The notes beneath the pieces were generated by a model. It saw only the letters and a list, made by a program, of their open reading frames with translations. It ran no database searches and had not been told where the DNA came from. Positions 6,551 to 12,762 of a stretch of 41,740 bases of DNA are shown one piece after another (the first letter of the stretch is position 1; each line of letters starts with the position of its first letter). Source of the DNA: a virus; IMG/VR virus record IMGVR_UViG_3300044644_002087, positions 1 to 41,740 of that record, one strand, 5' to 3'. The translations under genes and the position numbers were made by a program.

Positions 6551-6715
6551 AAAGATGGGGGAGTTGCGAGACTTCATGGCGAGCTGTCAGTCGGAGATGC
6601 CGAGTTCTATGAACTTTCAAAATGGATCGTCCGCAGTAAGTCTCATAGAGGCGAGGTCCGCTAATTCTTAAACAACAGCGACTATCGGGAGATAGCCAGC
6701 GTGCCCCTTATCTTT
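6551..6715 (+). ncRNA. candidate structured RNA, unassigned class
   Basis: Between two genes lies a 165-base stretch that is GC-richer than its surroundings and closed by a long-range stem. AAAGATGGGG (6551-6560) pairs with CCCC (6704-6707) and ATCTTT (6710-6715), with a two-base bulge. Inside are GAGACTT/AAGTCTC (6568-6574 with 6638-6644), TCGG-AGATG-CCGA (6591-6603), AGTTC-TAT-GAACT (6603-6615) and CTATC-GGGA-GATAG (6682-6695). The nested, perfect pairings argue for a folded RNA or a structured 5' leader of the gene at 6738. A 38-codon frame (6555-6671) exists but has no ribosome site. I do not recognise the class. Confidence 0.6.
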
Positions 6716-6737
6716 AATTTAGTGAAGTGAAAATATT

Positions 6738-6965
6738 ATGAGTGTATTAGATTTAAAAATGAGACCTTTAACGGTGTTTGATGCTTCAAATAATGCTCAT
6801 AGAGAGTATTATGCAGAATTTGTAAGAAGAAAAACATGGGGATATTGTCCAGTTAGATTTGCGGTTGAAGGTACAAGCCAAACAGACTTGGTCACTTACA
6901 TAGAACGGTGTTTGGTTGATTACTATACAATGAAAGAATTCAAAGTAAAGAATACACTAAGATGA
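6738..6965 (+). CDS. small conserved-type phage protein, unknown
   Basis: A 75-residue protein (core RREYYAEF-type, then FVRRKTWGYCPVRFAVEG). It follows the structured RNA by 22 bases with only a weak ribosome site, so the RNA could influence its translation. It overlaps the MazG-like gene as ATGA. It resembles hypothetical proteins of T4-like aquatic phages. No function known. Confidence 0.7.
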   Translation: MSVLDLKMRPLTVFDASNNAHREYYAEFVRRKTWGYCPVRFAVEGTSQTDLVTYIERCLVDYYTMKEFKVKNTLR

Positions 6966-7246
6966 ATGAAATTGAAAAAGAGATAATGTTAATTGCACAG
7001 GAAGAATGTGCAGAAGTGACACAAGCAATTAGCAAGTGTTTTCGATTTGGTTTTGATTCTGAATATAATGGTAAAACCAATCATCAAAGATTGACCGAAG
7101 AGGTTGGAGATTTACTTTGCATGATTAATTTGATGATTGAAAAGAAGATTGTTCCAGAAATGGCAACATACAATGCTTCTTTAGCAAAAAGAACAAAGCT
7201 TCAACAATGGTCAAATATTTTTGAAGGTGAGAAAGAGGTACATTAA
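6962..7246 (+). CDS. MazG-like NTP pyrophosphohydrolase
   Basis: A 94-residue all-alpha NTP pyrophosphohydrolase. It has the metal-binding pairs E14-E15-x-x-E18 (QEECAEV) and E46-E47-V-G-D50 (TEEVGDLLCM), the diagnostic layout of the MazG/dUTPase superfamily. Such enzymes cleave NTPs or dNTPs to the monophosphate and pyrophosphate. In phages they are proposed to adjust nucleotide or alarmone pools. The length fits a single MazG domain. It overlaps neighbours at both ends (ATGA and TAATG). The exact substrate cannot be read from the sequence. Confidence 0.85.
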   Translation: MNEIEKEIMLIAQEECAEVTQAISKCFRFGFDSEYNGKTNHQRLTEEVGDLLCMINLMIEKKIVPEMATYNASLAKRTKLQQWSNIFEGEKEVH

Positions 7247-7461
7247 TGAATTGGGTTCTTGTCGTTTGGTTAGCCTCGTCAAATAATTATACGATTTATG
7301 AAAAGTTTCCTACACAAGAATCGTGCATGGAAAAACAAGTAACGGTTACAAAGGCATTAAATCAGGCAGATTCAAAAATGAGAACTGAATGTCGAAAAAG
7401 GAAACCAGGCGATGTTTTTAATAAAAGTGATATTGTTGTTACAAGGTACATATTAAGATGA
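7246..7461 (+). CDS. small protein with hydrophobic N-terminus, unknown
   Basis: A 71-residue protein with a short hydrophobic start (MNWVLVVWLASS), then a polar, charged body containing two cysteines. The start may be a signal or anchor segment, though it is short. It is coupled to both neighbours by TAATG and ATGA overlaps. No family recognised. Confidence 0.65.
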   Translation: MNWVLVVWLASSNNYTIYEKFPTQESCMEKQVTVTKALNQADSKMRTECRKRKPGDVFNKSDIVVTRYILR

Positions 7462-7640
7462 ATGATTACCTCAAATATAGCGGTGCCTCTGTTATAATTC
7501 AGTTGAACCCTTTACATTGGAAAGTTTTACCGTGGTTCAGAAAAGAAATCAATGAATGGGCGACAGAAAATGAAAGAACATATAGTTTTACATTTCTGTT
7601 TTTAACGATTAGAGTTTGGATTGATGATGGGAGTTGGTAA
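7458..7640 (+). CDS. small aromatic-rich protein, unknown
   Basis: A 60-residue protein rich in Trp, Phe and Tyr (LNPLHWKVLPWFRKE, then YSFTFLFLTIRVWIDDGSW). It overlaps the previous gene as ATGA and the next as TAATG. Similar short proteins occur in T4-like phages from memory; function unknown. Confidence 0.65.
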   Translation: MNDYLKYSGASVIIQLNPLHWKVLPWFRKEINEWATENERTYSFTFLFLTIRVWIDDGSW

Positions 7641-7924
7641 TGAAGTATTATAGTGAATTGTCAAATATTGAAACGCAAATCATTCGTTTGGATGCAATGT
7701 CAAGCGTCTTGCGTGTAATTTCTAATGGTGCAGAACATTCAAGTGATGAGGATGTAAGAAATGCACTTTGGTACATTGAAGGTTCGATTGAAGATATCCA
7801 TGATTCTTTGTATGCTCGATTTAATGAATTGTGGGAGGTGGTTCGTGATGATGATACACCAAAAGAAAAACATAAAGGTGGTATGAAAAAGAAAAAGATG
7901 ATGACCGATAGGGAACTACCATGA
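7640..7924 (+). CDS. helical protein of unknown function
   Basis: A 94-residue mostly helical protein. ATG 7640 makes a TAATG overlap with the previous stop, so I prefer it to the in-frame TTG at 7634. It ends with a basic tail (KHKGGMKKKKMM) and overlaps the next gene as ATGA. No family recognised. Confidence 0.65.
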   Translation: MKYYSELSNIETQIIRLDAMSSVLRVISNGAEHSSDEDVRNALWYIEGSIEDIHDSLYARFNELWEVVRDDDTPKEKHKGGMKKKKMMTDRELP

Positions 7925-8502
7925 ACATATTCTATCTTGACCGACATCCAAAAACCTGTGCAGAAATGCATTTGGACAAACATGTGGTTAAGATGATTAT
8001 TGAATATGCACAACTTATGTCCACGGCTCATCGTGTTCTTGATGGTGAAGAATATTTTGATAAGACCGCAAATGGTCGAAAAATTAAGCGTTGGCGTTTA
8101 CATGATGACCGTGAAGGTCGTTTGATGAAAGCATCACATGTTAATCACCCATCAGGTGTGTGGGTTCGTGCCAATGTAGCAAACTACGGGTGGTTGTTTA
8201 CAATGTGGGAATTCTTGTGCAAAGAATATACTTTTCGTTATGGTAAACAACATGCCTGTAGCCGTTTATTGGATTGTTTGAATGTGACACCAAATAAAAT
8301 ACCTGGTGGTGATTTTTATCCTCCCACGCCTGCGATGCCTGATGAATGTAAAATTGCCGGTGATTCTCTCGCCTCTTATCATAAATATTATATTGAAAGA
8401 AAAATACATTTTGCTAAATGGACAAAGCGACCAGTACCTAACTGGTTCGCAAATGCGGTGACTAATAATGCCAACATACCAATTTCGCAACACCCAAACT
8501 GA
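7921..8502 (+). CDS. conserved phage protein (MNIFYLDRHPKTCA family), unknown
   Basis: This 193-residue protein has conserved-looking motifs: a start with DRHPKTCAEMHLDKHVVKM, then EYAQLMSTAHRVLDG, NHPSGVWVRANVANYGWLF and a C-terminal YYIERKIHFAKWTKRPVPNW. I recall these from many T4-like cyanophage and pelagiphage proteins. The many His, Asp, Lys and Arg residues in the motifs suggest a metal- or nucleic-acid-acting enzyme. I cannot name the reaction. It overlaps the next gene by 35 bases. Confidence 0.75.
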   Translation: MNIFYLDRHPKTCAEMHLDKHVVKMIIEYAQLMSTAHRVLDGEEYFDKTANGRKIKRWRLHDDREGRLMKASHVNHPSGVWVRANVANYGWLFTMWEFLCKEYTFRYGKQHACSRLLDCLNVTPNKIPGGDFYPPTPAMPDECKIAGDSLASYHKYYIERKIHFAKWTKRPVPNWFANAVTNNANIPISQHPN

Positions 8503-8770
8503 TGAAGAATTTGAAGTCTTGATGAAGATTTCAGAGCGTGAAGAATATCTAAAAAATAATCCACACATTCAATCAATTATAACTGCACCTGCTTTGGTGT
8601 CAGGTGTTTCAACTTCTAACTCCAGAAGTGGTCGTGTTCCATCTGGATTCAATGAGGTTCTTTCTAAGGTCGCAGAAGCACATCCAACCTCTAAGGTTGC
8701 ACAAAGATTTGGAAAGAAATCAATCAAACAAGTAAAGACGGAACAAATCGTCAAAAAACATCTAGGATAA
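8468..8770 (+). CDS. FmdB-like protein that has lost its zinc cysteines
   Basis: A 100-residue protein starting MPTYQFRNTQTDEEFEVLM. The start resembles the FmdB-type zinc ribbon (MPTYxFxCxxC...FE) found in phage proteins, but both expected cysteine pairs are absent (it reads NTQT where Cys would be). The rest is basic and Ser-rich with a helical end (SKVAQRFGKKSIKQVKTEQ). It overlaps the previous gene by 35 bases. Family is suggested by the start only; function unknown. Confidence 0.6.
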   Translation: MPTYQFRNTQTDEEFEVLMKISEREEYLKNNPHIQSIITAPALVSGVSTSNSRSGRVPSGFNEVLSKVAEAHPTSKVAQRFGKKSIKQVKTEQIVKKHLG

Positions 8771-8775
8771 CCGAA

Positions 8776-9444
8776 GTGAATTTTAACCATGTAAAACTAG
8801 ATGCCTTAAATTTTGAATTAGAATCTGTAACAACCGAAAGTGGTAGAACATACAAAACGCCAACAGGCAATGTTTATCCGTCTATTACTACGGTGTTATC
8901 ATCGTATAACAAACAAGCTATTTACGAATGGCGACAAAGAGTTGGTGAAGAAGAGGCAAATCGCATATCTCGCAAAGCATCAGGTCGTGGCACCAAATTG
9001 CACAATACTGTTGAAAAGTATTTACTCAATGAAATGTCACCACTTCAAATGCACTCAGTAATGCCTGATACAAAAGAATTATTTTTGAAATTAAAACCTT
9101 TTTTAGATATTAATGTAAATAACATTTATGGCATCGAACAACCCTTGTTTAGTGATGAATTACGCCTTGCTGGAAGATGTGACTGCATTGGAGAATGGAA
9201 CGGAGAAATCTCCATCATTGACTGGAAGACCGCAAATTACTCCAAAGAGAAAGACCAAATTGCCAATTATTTTATGCAAGCCTCAGCCTACGCAGAAATG
9301 TTTGGAGAACGAACAGGCATTTCCATTAACCAAATCGTAATTGCAATTGCCGTAGAAAATCAACAACCTCAGATATTCATAGAGGACAAAAAACATTACC
9401 TGGCAGGATTGAATAAATATATTGACAAGTATCATAATATCTGA
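8776..9444 (+). CDS. PD-(D/E)XK nuclease, RecB/Cas4-like
   Basis: A 222-residue protein of the PDDEXK_1 type found in RecB C-terminal domains and phage exonucleases. An upstream His (H76 in GTKLHNTVEKYL), E121, D136 in LAGRCDCIGEW and D149-x-K151 in ISIIDWKTA form the active site. They are followed by a QASAYAEMF helix that matches the QxxxY motif. It probably cuts or resects DNA in recombination or host DNA breakdown. I use the GTG at 8776, since the protein body begins there and no closer ATG exists. Its stop (9442-9444) lies in the spacer of the tmRNA promoter. Confidence 0.85.
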   Translation: MNFNHVKLDALNFELESVTTESGRTYKTPTGNVYPSITTVLSSYNKQAIYEWRQRVGEEEANRISRKASGRGTKLHNTVEKYLLNEMSPLQMHSVMPDTKELFLKLKPFLDINVNNIYGIEQPLFSDELRLAGRCDCIGEWNGEISIIDWKTANYSKEKDQIANYFMQASAYAEMFGERTGISINQIVIAIAVENQQPQIFIEDKKHYLAGLNKYIDKYHNI

Positions 9445-9450
9445 TACAAT
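9422..9450 (+). promoter_or_regulatory. sigma70-type promoter of the tmRNA gene
   Basis: TTGACA (9422-9427), a 17-bp spacer, TACAAT (9445-9450), overlapping the end of the nuclease gene. The predicted +1 near 9457 is just before the acceptor piece of the tmRNA. Confidence 0.8.
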
Positions 9451-9590
9451 ATTGTTTTATGTGGTGGTACGAACCGAGTATTCGGTAGCAAAAGCGAAAG
9501 CTGACCATCACACCTAATTCGTTGAAGGTAATTGAAAGGTGTTCTGGACTCGGGTTCGATTCCCGACACCTCCACCAAAAGGAGATATGA

Positions 9591-9659
9591 TTGAAACCAT
9601 ATGAAGTAATAGTAATCACACTATTAACAATTTTGATTTTGGTTCATGTCTTTTTTTGA
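9591..9659 (+). CDS. possible 22-residue membrane peptide in the tmRNA spacer
   Basis: A TTG-started frame exactly fills the spacer between the two tmRNA pieces. AAGGAG (9579-9584) lies six bases upstream, directly after the CCA end, and the TGA stop is one base before the GGGGG of the coding piece. The peptide is almost all hydrophobic (PYEVIVITLLTILILVHVFF) and could span a membrane. AT-rich DNA often encodes such stretches by chance, and the spacer is expected to be cut out, so this is tentative. Confidence 0.25.
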   Translation: MKPYEVIVITLLTILILVHVFF

Positions 9660-9743
9660 TGGGGGTGACCTGGTCTCGACAGGGCAATGAGTAGAAAACT
9701 GGAGAATCGTCAGACAAGGCGTAAAAATCAAAACAAAGTAAAC

Positions 9744-9776
9744 GCAAATGACGAAAGATTTGCTCTAGCCGCTTAA
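9744..9776 (+). other. tmRNA tag reading frame
   Basis: GCA to TAA encodes ANDERFALAA and a stop. With the alanine brought by the charged tmRNA the tag is A-ANDERFALAA, ending in the LAA degron that ClpXP recognises. From memory this exact tag occurs in betaproteobacteria. Confidence 0.93.
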
Positions 9777-9833
9777 GGATAGATGAGGTTTCGCAGAGTG
9801 TACCTTATTACCCAATCACTCTGCAAGAATTCT

Positions 9834-9986
9834 ATGGCAAATTACAAAAGAAAAAAATCAAAACGAGTTTGTAAGTGTACCTTGTGTACCAAATTTCGTT
9901 GGTTAGGTAATTCGTTACAAAGAAAAAGAATCTCTGATATTCGTAATATTGATAAAGTGAAAAGTTATGAAGATTTACATCAATAA
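9834..9986 (+). CDS. small basic Cys-containing protein
   Basis: A 50-residue protein starting MANYKRKKSKRVCKCTLCTK. I start at 9834 rather than 9783, because the upstream frame runs through the 3' stem of the tmRNA. The motif RVCKCTLCTxxRWLGNS, with basic flanks, is one I recall from small proteins of T4-like cyanophages. The three cysteines may hold a metal. It follows the tmRNA within about ten bases. Function unknown. Confidence 0.7.
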   Translation: MANYKRKKSKRVCKCTLCTKFRWLGNSLQRKRISDIRNIDKVKSYEDLHQ

Positions 9987-10692
9987 GTATAAAGACCATT
10001 GGATTAGTCCATATACAATTTTAGACTACATGTTCTTTTGGACAGACTGGTCAAAATGCAGCCGCAATAGTAACATTCAATCTGCATTGGATGAATTGGA
10101 TGGTAAATACAAATACATTGAGCATCCTGAATGGGTTGAAAAATGGTCCGACCGTTTAACACCTATCAGTAAAGCAATTCAATGGGTCTGGGATAAAATT
10201 GACCGCAAAATTAATTATGTGAAGATTGATAAGTGGGATACTTGGTCAATGGACCACACCCTTTCATACATCATTCTTCCGATGTTGAAACAATTGCGAG
10301 ACACCAAACATGGTGCACCTCATGTTGACGATAAAGATGTACCAGATGAATTAAAATCTACATCCGCACCACCAAAAGAAAACGAATATGATACGGATGA
10401 CAATCATTTCAAAAGATGGGATTATGTCCTCGATGAAATGATTTTTGCATTTGAACACAAGGTCGATGATTCTTGGGAAGAAGCTTACCGAGAAGGTGAT
10501 ATTGATATTAAATGGGTGCCTGTTGACAAAGATGGCAACGAAGTACCAAAGGGTGAACACAAGTTTTACCAGATGGCCGATGGACCAAAGAACACATTCA
10601 AATGTGATTATGATGGTATGCAAAAGGTCCATGACCGTATGCAAAATGGTTTCCGTTTGTTTGGCAAATATTATCAAGGATTGTGGGATTAA
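9967..10692 (+). CDS. conserved phage protein of unknown function
   Basis: A 241-residue acidic protein starting MKIYINKYKDHWISPYTILDYMFFW, typical of hypothetical proteins common in aquatic phages. Its central part is rich in Trp, Asp and Lys (SMDHTLSYIILPMLKQLRDTK), and the second half has WEEAYREGDIDIKW and a C-terminal QNGFRLFGKYYQGLWD. It overlaps the Cys-rich gene by 20 bases. No catalytic motif is recognised. Confidence 0.75.
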   Translation: MKIYINKYKDHWISPYTILDYMFFWTDWSKCSRNSNIQSALDELDGKYKYIEHPEWVEKWSDRLTPISKAIQWVWDKIDRKINYVKIDKWDTWSMDHTLSYIILPMLKQLRDTKHGAPHVDDKDVPDELKSTSAPPKENEYDTDDNHFKRWDYVLDEMIFAFEHKVDDSWEEAYREGDIDIKWVPVDKDGNEVPKGEHKFYQMADGPKNTFKCDYDGMQKVHDRMQNGFRLFGKYYQGLWD

Positions 10693-10693
10693 A

Positions 10694-11263
10694 ATGGATA
10701 GAGATTTAAGTTCGTATGTTTTAGTTTTAGAGAATTGGTTGGACAAAGAAAATTGTAAACAAACTATTCGTGAAATGGAAAATGCCAATTGGCAACAGCA
10801 TGTGTTTTATGATGTGCATACCGGAACAAATAATACAAGAAGCGGAAGTAAAGAGTTGGATGTTGCTTGGGGGAAAAATTTGTCAACACAACCTTATATC
10901 ATGCAGAGAATATGGGAAGCATATAAAGAATATTTGACACATTTAAATTTTCCTTGGTTTGATAGTTGGAAAGGATACTCAGAAGTTCGATTTAACATGT
11001 ATAAAGAAACTAGAGTTATGGCCGAACATTGTGACCATATTCATTCCATGTTTGATGGTGAAAGAAAAGGCATTCCAACAATGACTTTTTTAGCGGGACT
11101 AAATGATGAATACACCGGTGGCGAACTTGTAATGTGGGGTGATGAAGTAATTCCAATGGGAGAAGGAACCGCAGTTATATTTCCGTCTTGTTTTTTATAT
11201 CCACATAGAGTTGAACCAGTGACGACAGGAATAAGATATTCTTGTGTTTCTTGGGCTTGGTAA
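10694..11263 (+). CDS. 2-oxoglutarate/Fe(II) oxygenase, prolyl-4-hydroxylase-like
   Basis: A 189-residue double-stranded beta-helix oxygenase. The Fe(II) ligands are H112-x-D114 (MAEHCDHIH) and H171 (YPHRVEPV), with R181 positioned for 2-oxoglutarate. GGELVMWGDEVIPMGEGTAVIFPS is the typical core strand set. Such enzymes hydroxylate peptides, bases or small molecules, and they are frequent in T4-like cyanophages, where the substrate is unknown. I use ATG 10694, two bases after the previous stop; the longer frame from 10445 lies inside that gene and is not protein-like. Confidence 0.88.
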   Translation: MDRDLSSYVLVLENWLDKENCKQTIREMENANWQQHVFYDVHTGTNNTRSGSKELDVAWGKNLSTQPYIMQRIWEAYKEYLTHLNFPWFDSWKGYSEVRFNMYKETRVMAEHCDHIHSMFDGERKGIPTMTFLAGLNDEYTGGELVMWGDEVIPMGEGTAVIFPSCFLYPHRVEPVTTGIRYSCVSWAW

Positions 11264-11266
11264 TTA

Positions 11267-11273
11267 CTAAATA
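11267..11273 (+). promoter_or_regulatory. candidate late promoter (CTAAATA) with downstream hairpin
   Basis: CTAAATA matches the late -10 motif known for T4-like cyanophages (TATAAATA in T4). It lies 50 bases before the gene at 11323. A hairpin ATACTGGC/GCCAGTAT (11276-11283 with 11295-11302) follows. Confidence 0.5.
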
Positions 11274-11322
11274 TAATACTGGCACCACACACTCGCCAGT
11301 ATAACACACACAGGAGAAAACT

Positions 11323-11601
11323 ATGTCAAACATGACACCTTTTGAAATCCGTCTGGATTTATTGAAAATGGCTCAGAGTATGCTTGAAACCGATTATTAC
11401 GGCAAGCGTGAGCAAATCGCAAACGAATACGCTACAAAGTGTGAGGTTGCGAAAATACATGGAAGTGAAATACTGGCCCATCCAGGATTCCCTCCATATC
11501 CTAGTGAAGCTGATATTATTGCCAAAGCGCAAATTCTAAACGGCTTCGTTTCACAAATCCCCAATACTACACAAGAAAAGACTAGCAAAAAGTCCACCTG
11601 A
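11323..11601 (+). CDS. conserved-type phage protein, unknown
   Basis: A 92-residue protein starting MSNMTPFEIRLDLLKMAQSMLE, with a helical front, a Pro/Tyr-rich middle (HPGFPPYPSEADIIAKA) and a Thr/Lys-rich tail. It resembles small hypothetical proteins of T4-like cyanophages. CAGGAGAAAACT upstream is a good ribosome site. It is followed by a terminator-like hairpin and may be transcribed from the late motif at 11267. Function is unknown. Confidence 0.7.
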   Translation: MSNMTPFEIRLDLLKMAQSMLETDYYGKREQIANEYATKCEVAKIHGSEILAHPGFPPYPSEADIIAKAQILNGFVSQIPNTTQEKTSKKST

Positions 11602-11610
11602 TACGGGATT

Positions 11611-11638
11611 GGACCGCGGATTTTAGCATCTGCGGTCC
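11611..11638 (+). terminator. hairpin terminator after the gene at 11323
   Basis: GGACCGC (11611-11617) pairs with GCGGTCC (11632-11638) around a 14-base loop. Only a short, broken T-run follows (TTAACTAATT), so it may be a weak terminator or an mRNA end stabiliser. Confidence 0.5.
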
Positions 11639-11658
11639 TTAACTAATTAAGGAGAATT

Positions 11659-12213
11659 ATGCAGGTTCGCATATTAATTACCTTTGTTGTTGCATTTATG
11701 ATTTTGAGTTTTAGTGTTGCTATGGCAAATTTTGAAAGACCAAGTATGCCATACAAAGCATATTACAACAACTTAACAGAAGATACAAAAAAAGAAATTG
11801 AATGTTTAGCGGAAAATATTTACTTTGAAGCAGGTCACGAGCCTGATATAGGTAAAGTTGCCGTAGCATTTGTCACCATCAATCGTGTAAAAAGTAGTCG
11901 CTTTGAATCCGATATTTGTAGTGTCGTAAAACAAAAAATGGCAGGTGTTTGCCAATTTTCATGGTACTGCGAAGAAAGACCTAAGGCAATGTCGCAAGGT
12001 AAGGTCTTGACAAATAGTAACAATTCATTGTATAATGACATTAGAAATTTGGCGATATATGTTTATGCTAACTATGAAAGAATTGAGGACCCAACACACG
12101 GCGCTCTATTCTATCATGCAGATTATGTGAGTCCAAAATGGAAAAACATGGAAAAAACAGCAGTAATAGGCAGACACATTTTTTACAACAGAAAGGACTT
12201 AAAACAACTATGA
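11659..12213 (+). CDS. SleB-like cell-wall hydrolase with signal peptide
   Basis: A 184-residue Hydrolase_2/SleB-type enzyme. It has an N-terminal signal sequence (RILITFVVAFMILSFSVAMA, then NFERPS; cleavage about residue 23) and the core LAENIYFEAGHEP with candidate catalytic E52. AVAFVTINRVKSSRFESDIC, CQFSWYC and a C-terminal HGALFYHADYVSPKW follow. SleB enzymes are lytic transglycosylases acting on peptidoglycan. It may act as a secreted endolysin or in late cell-wall breakdown. It has an AAGGAG ribosome site, overlaps the next gene as ATGA, and contains an internal promoter. Confidence 0.88.
   Translation: MQVRILITFVVAFMILSFSVAMANFERPSMPYKAYYNNLTEDTKKEIECLAENIYFEAGHEPDIGKVAVAFVTINRVKSSRFESDICSVVKQKMAGVCQFSWYCEERPKAMSQGKVLTNSNNSLYNDIRNLAIYVYANYERIEDPTHGALFYHADYVSPKWKNMEKTAVIGRHIFYNRKDLKQL
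12007..12036 (+). promoter_or_regulatory. candidate internal sigma70 promoter for the dsbA-gp33-gp59 genes
   Basis: TTGACA (12007-12012), an 18-bp spacer, TATAAT (12031-12036): a 12/12 match inside the hydrolase gene. It could let the downstream regulators be made earlier than the hydrolase. Confidence 0.5.
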
Positions 12214-12476
12214 ACGCAAAGGTATCAGATTTAATTAAGTTAGATTCGACATTTGTTATTTGTTTGACATTAATTCTTTTAACCACAGTTGGAAGTATGT
12301 CGTATTATTTCATTAAAGATAGAACATTGATGGCAGGAAATATTGATGGTGCGATAGCAAAGGGAATTGACCCACTATCTGTCCGTTGTTCGTATGCCAA
12401 GAGTGATGATTTAATTTGTGTTGCATTTGCGGCTTCAGCACAATCTCATAATGTAGCATCGTCCGCTAAAAAATAA
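12210..12476 (+). CDS. single-span membrane protein, T4-like phage family
   Basis: An 88-residue protein. I start at ATG 12210, which overlaps the hydrolase stop as ATGA, not at 12138. One membrane segment is clear (FVICLTLILLTTVGSMSYY), followed by DAIAKGIDPLSVRC-type sequence (here GAIAKGIDPLSVRCSY) that I recall from T4-like cyanophage proteins next to dsbA. Its neighbour encodes a secreted wall hydrolase, so a role in lysis or envelope is possible. Function is unknown. Confidence 0.75.
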   Translation: MNAKVSDLIKLDSTFVICLTLILLTTVGSMSYYFIKDRTLMAGNIDGAIAKGIDPLSVRCSYAKSDDLICVAFAASAQSHNVASSAKK

Positions 12477-12492
12477 AAAAGGAGTTTTTGTT

Positions 12493-12762
12493 ATGGCAGT
12501 TCAACAGTTGAGCATTAATCAACTATCGCAACCAGACCGTGAAAAGTTGTTTAAAATCGTAAAAGAATGTTCCGATTCAATGACACGAATCGAAGGTGAA
12601 AACGATTTTATTCGGGAGAGTATTGCAGAGACCGCAAAACAAATGCAATTACCTAAAAAACTGGTTGCGAAGTTGGTGAGAGTTTATCACAAGCAAAACT
12701 TTGATGAAGAAGTTGCTGTGAATGAACAATTTGAAAATCTATATGAAAGTGTGGTGAAATAA
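12493..12762 (+). CDS. dsbA: DsbA-like double-stranded DNA-binding late regulator
   Basis: An 89-residue helical protein with the T4 DsbA pattern: LSQPDREKLFKIVKECSDSM, then TRIEGENDF and QLPKKLVAKLVRVYHKQNF. In T4, DsbA binds double-stranded DNA at late promoters and enhances late transcription. It is followed by a small zinc protein and gp33, the same functional group as in T4 (dsbA-33-59). GGAG before the ATG and a TAATG overlap with the next gene fit this operon. Confidence 0.85.
   Translation: MAVQQLSINQLSQPDREKLFKIVKECSDSMTRIEGENDFIRESIAETAKQMQLPKKLVAKLVRVYHKQNFDEEVAVNEQFENLYESVVK

Larger units (their letters stand above)
9460..9826 (+). ncRNA. ssrA: circularly permuted two-piece tmRNA (ssrA)
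   Basis: The acceptor piece comes first (about 9460-9577) and ends CACCTCC-A-CCA. It has a perfect T arm: TCGGG (9550-9554), loop TTCGATT, CCCGA (9562-9566). After an 83-base spacer comes the coding piece, beginning GGGGGTG (9661-9667) and the conserved GGTCTCGACAGGG (9672-9684). GGGGGTG pairs with CACCTCC (9567-9573) as a 7-bp acceptor stem whose third pair is G-U, the identity mark for alanine charging. The tag frame is 9744-9776. The coding piece ends near a stem GCAGAGTG/CACTCTGC (9793-9800 with 9817-9824). Extra hairpins lie in the acceptor piece (TGTGGTGG/CCATCACA 9460-9467 with 9505-9512; ACCGA/TCGGT; AGC-GAAA-GCT). tmRNA rescues stalled ribosomes with SmpB; no smpB is in the window. 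Mature ends are estimates. Confidence 0.95.

Noticed and set aside
6555-6671. 38-codon frame inside the structured RNA
   Set aside because: No ribosome site, unusual composition, and base pairing explains the region better. Kept only as an alternative.
6661-6715. Resemblance of the 3' part of the structured RNA to a group I intron core
   Set aside because: Only short matches around CGACTATCGGG; no P3-P8 core, no flanking exons in frame and no homing endonuclease.
9540-9577. A tRNA gene
   Set aside because: The T arm and CCA are present but no D or anticodon arm precedes them; they belong to the permuted tmRNA.
10524-10529. TTGACA boxes at 10524, 12265, 13770 and 14806 as promoters
   Set aside because: No acceptable -10 box at 16-18 bp from any of these.
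10351-10788. 145-codon minus-strand frame
   Set aside because: Antisense to two plus-strand genes with clear coding character; Ile/Phe-rich sequence with no motif.
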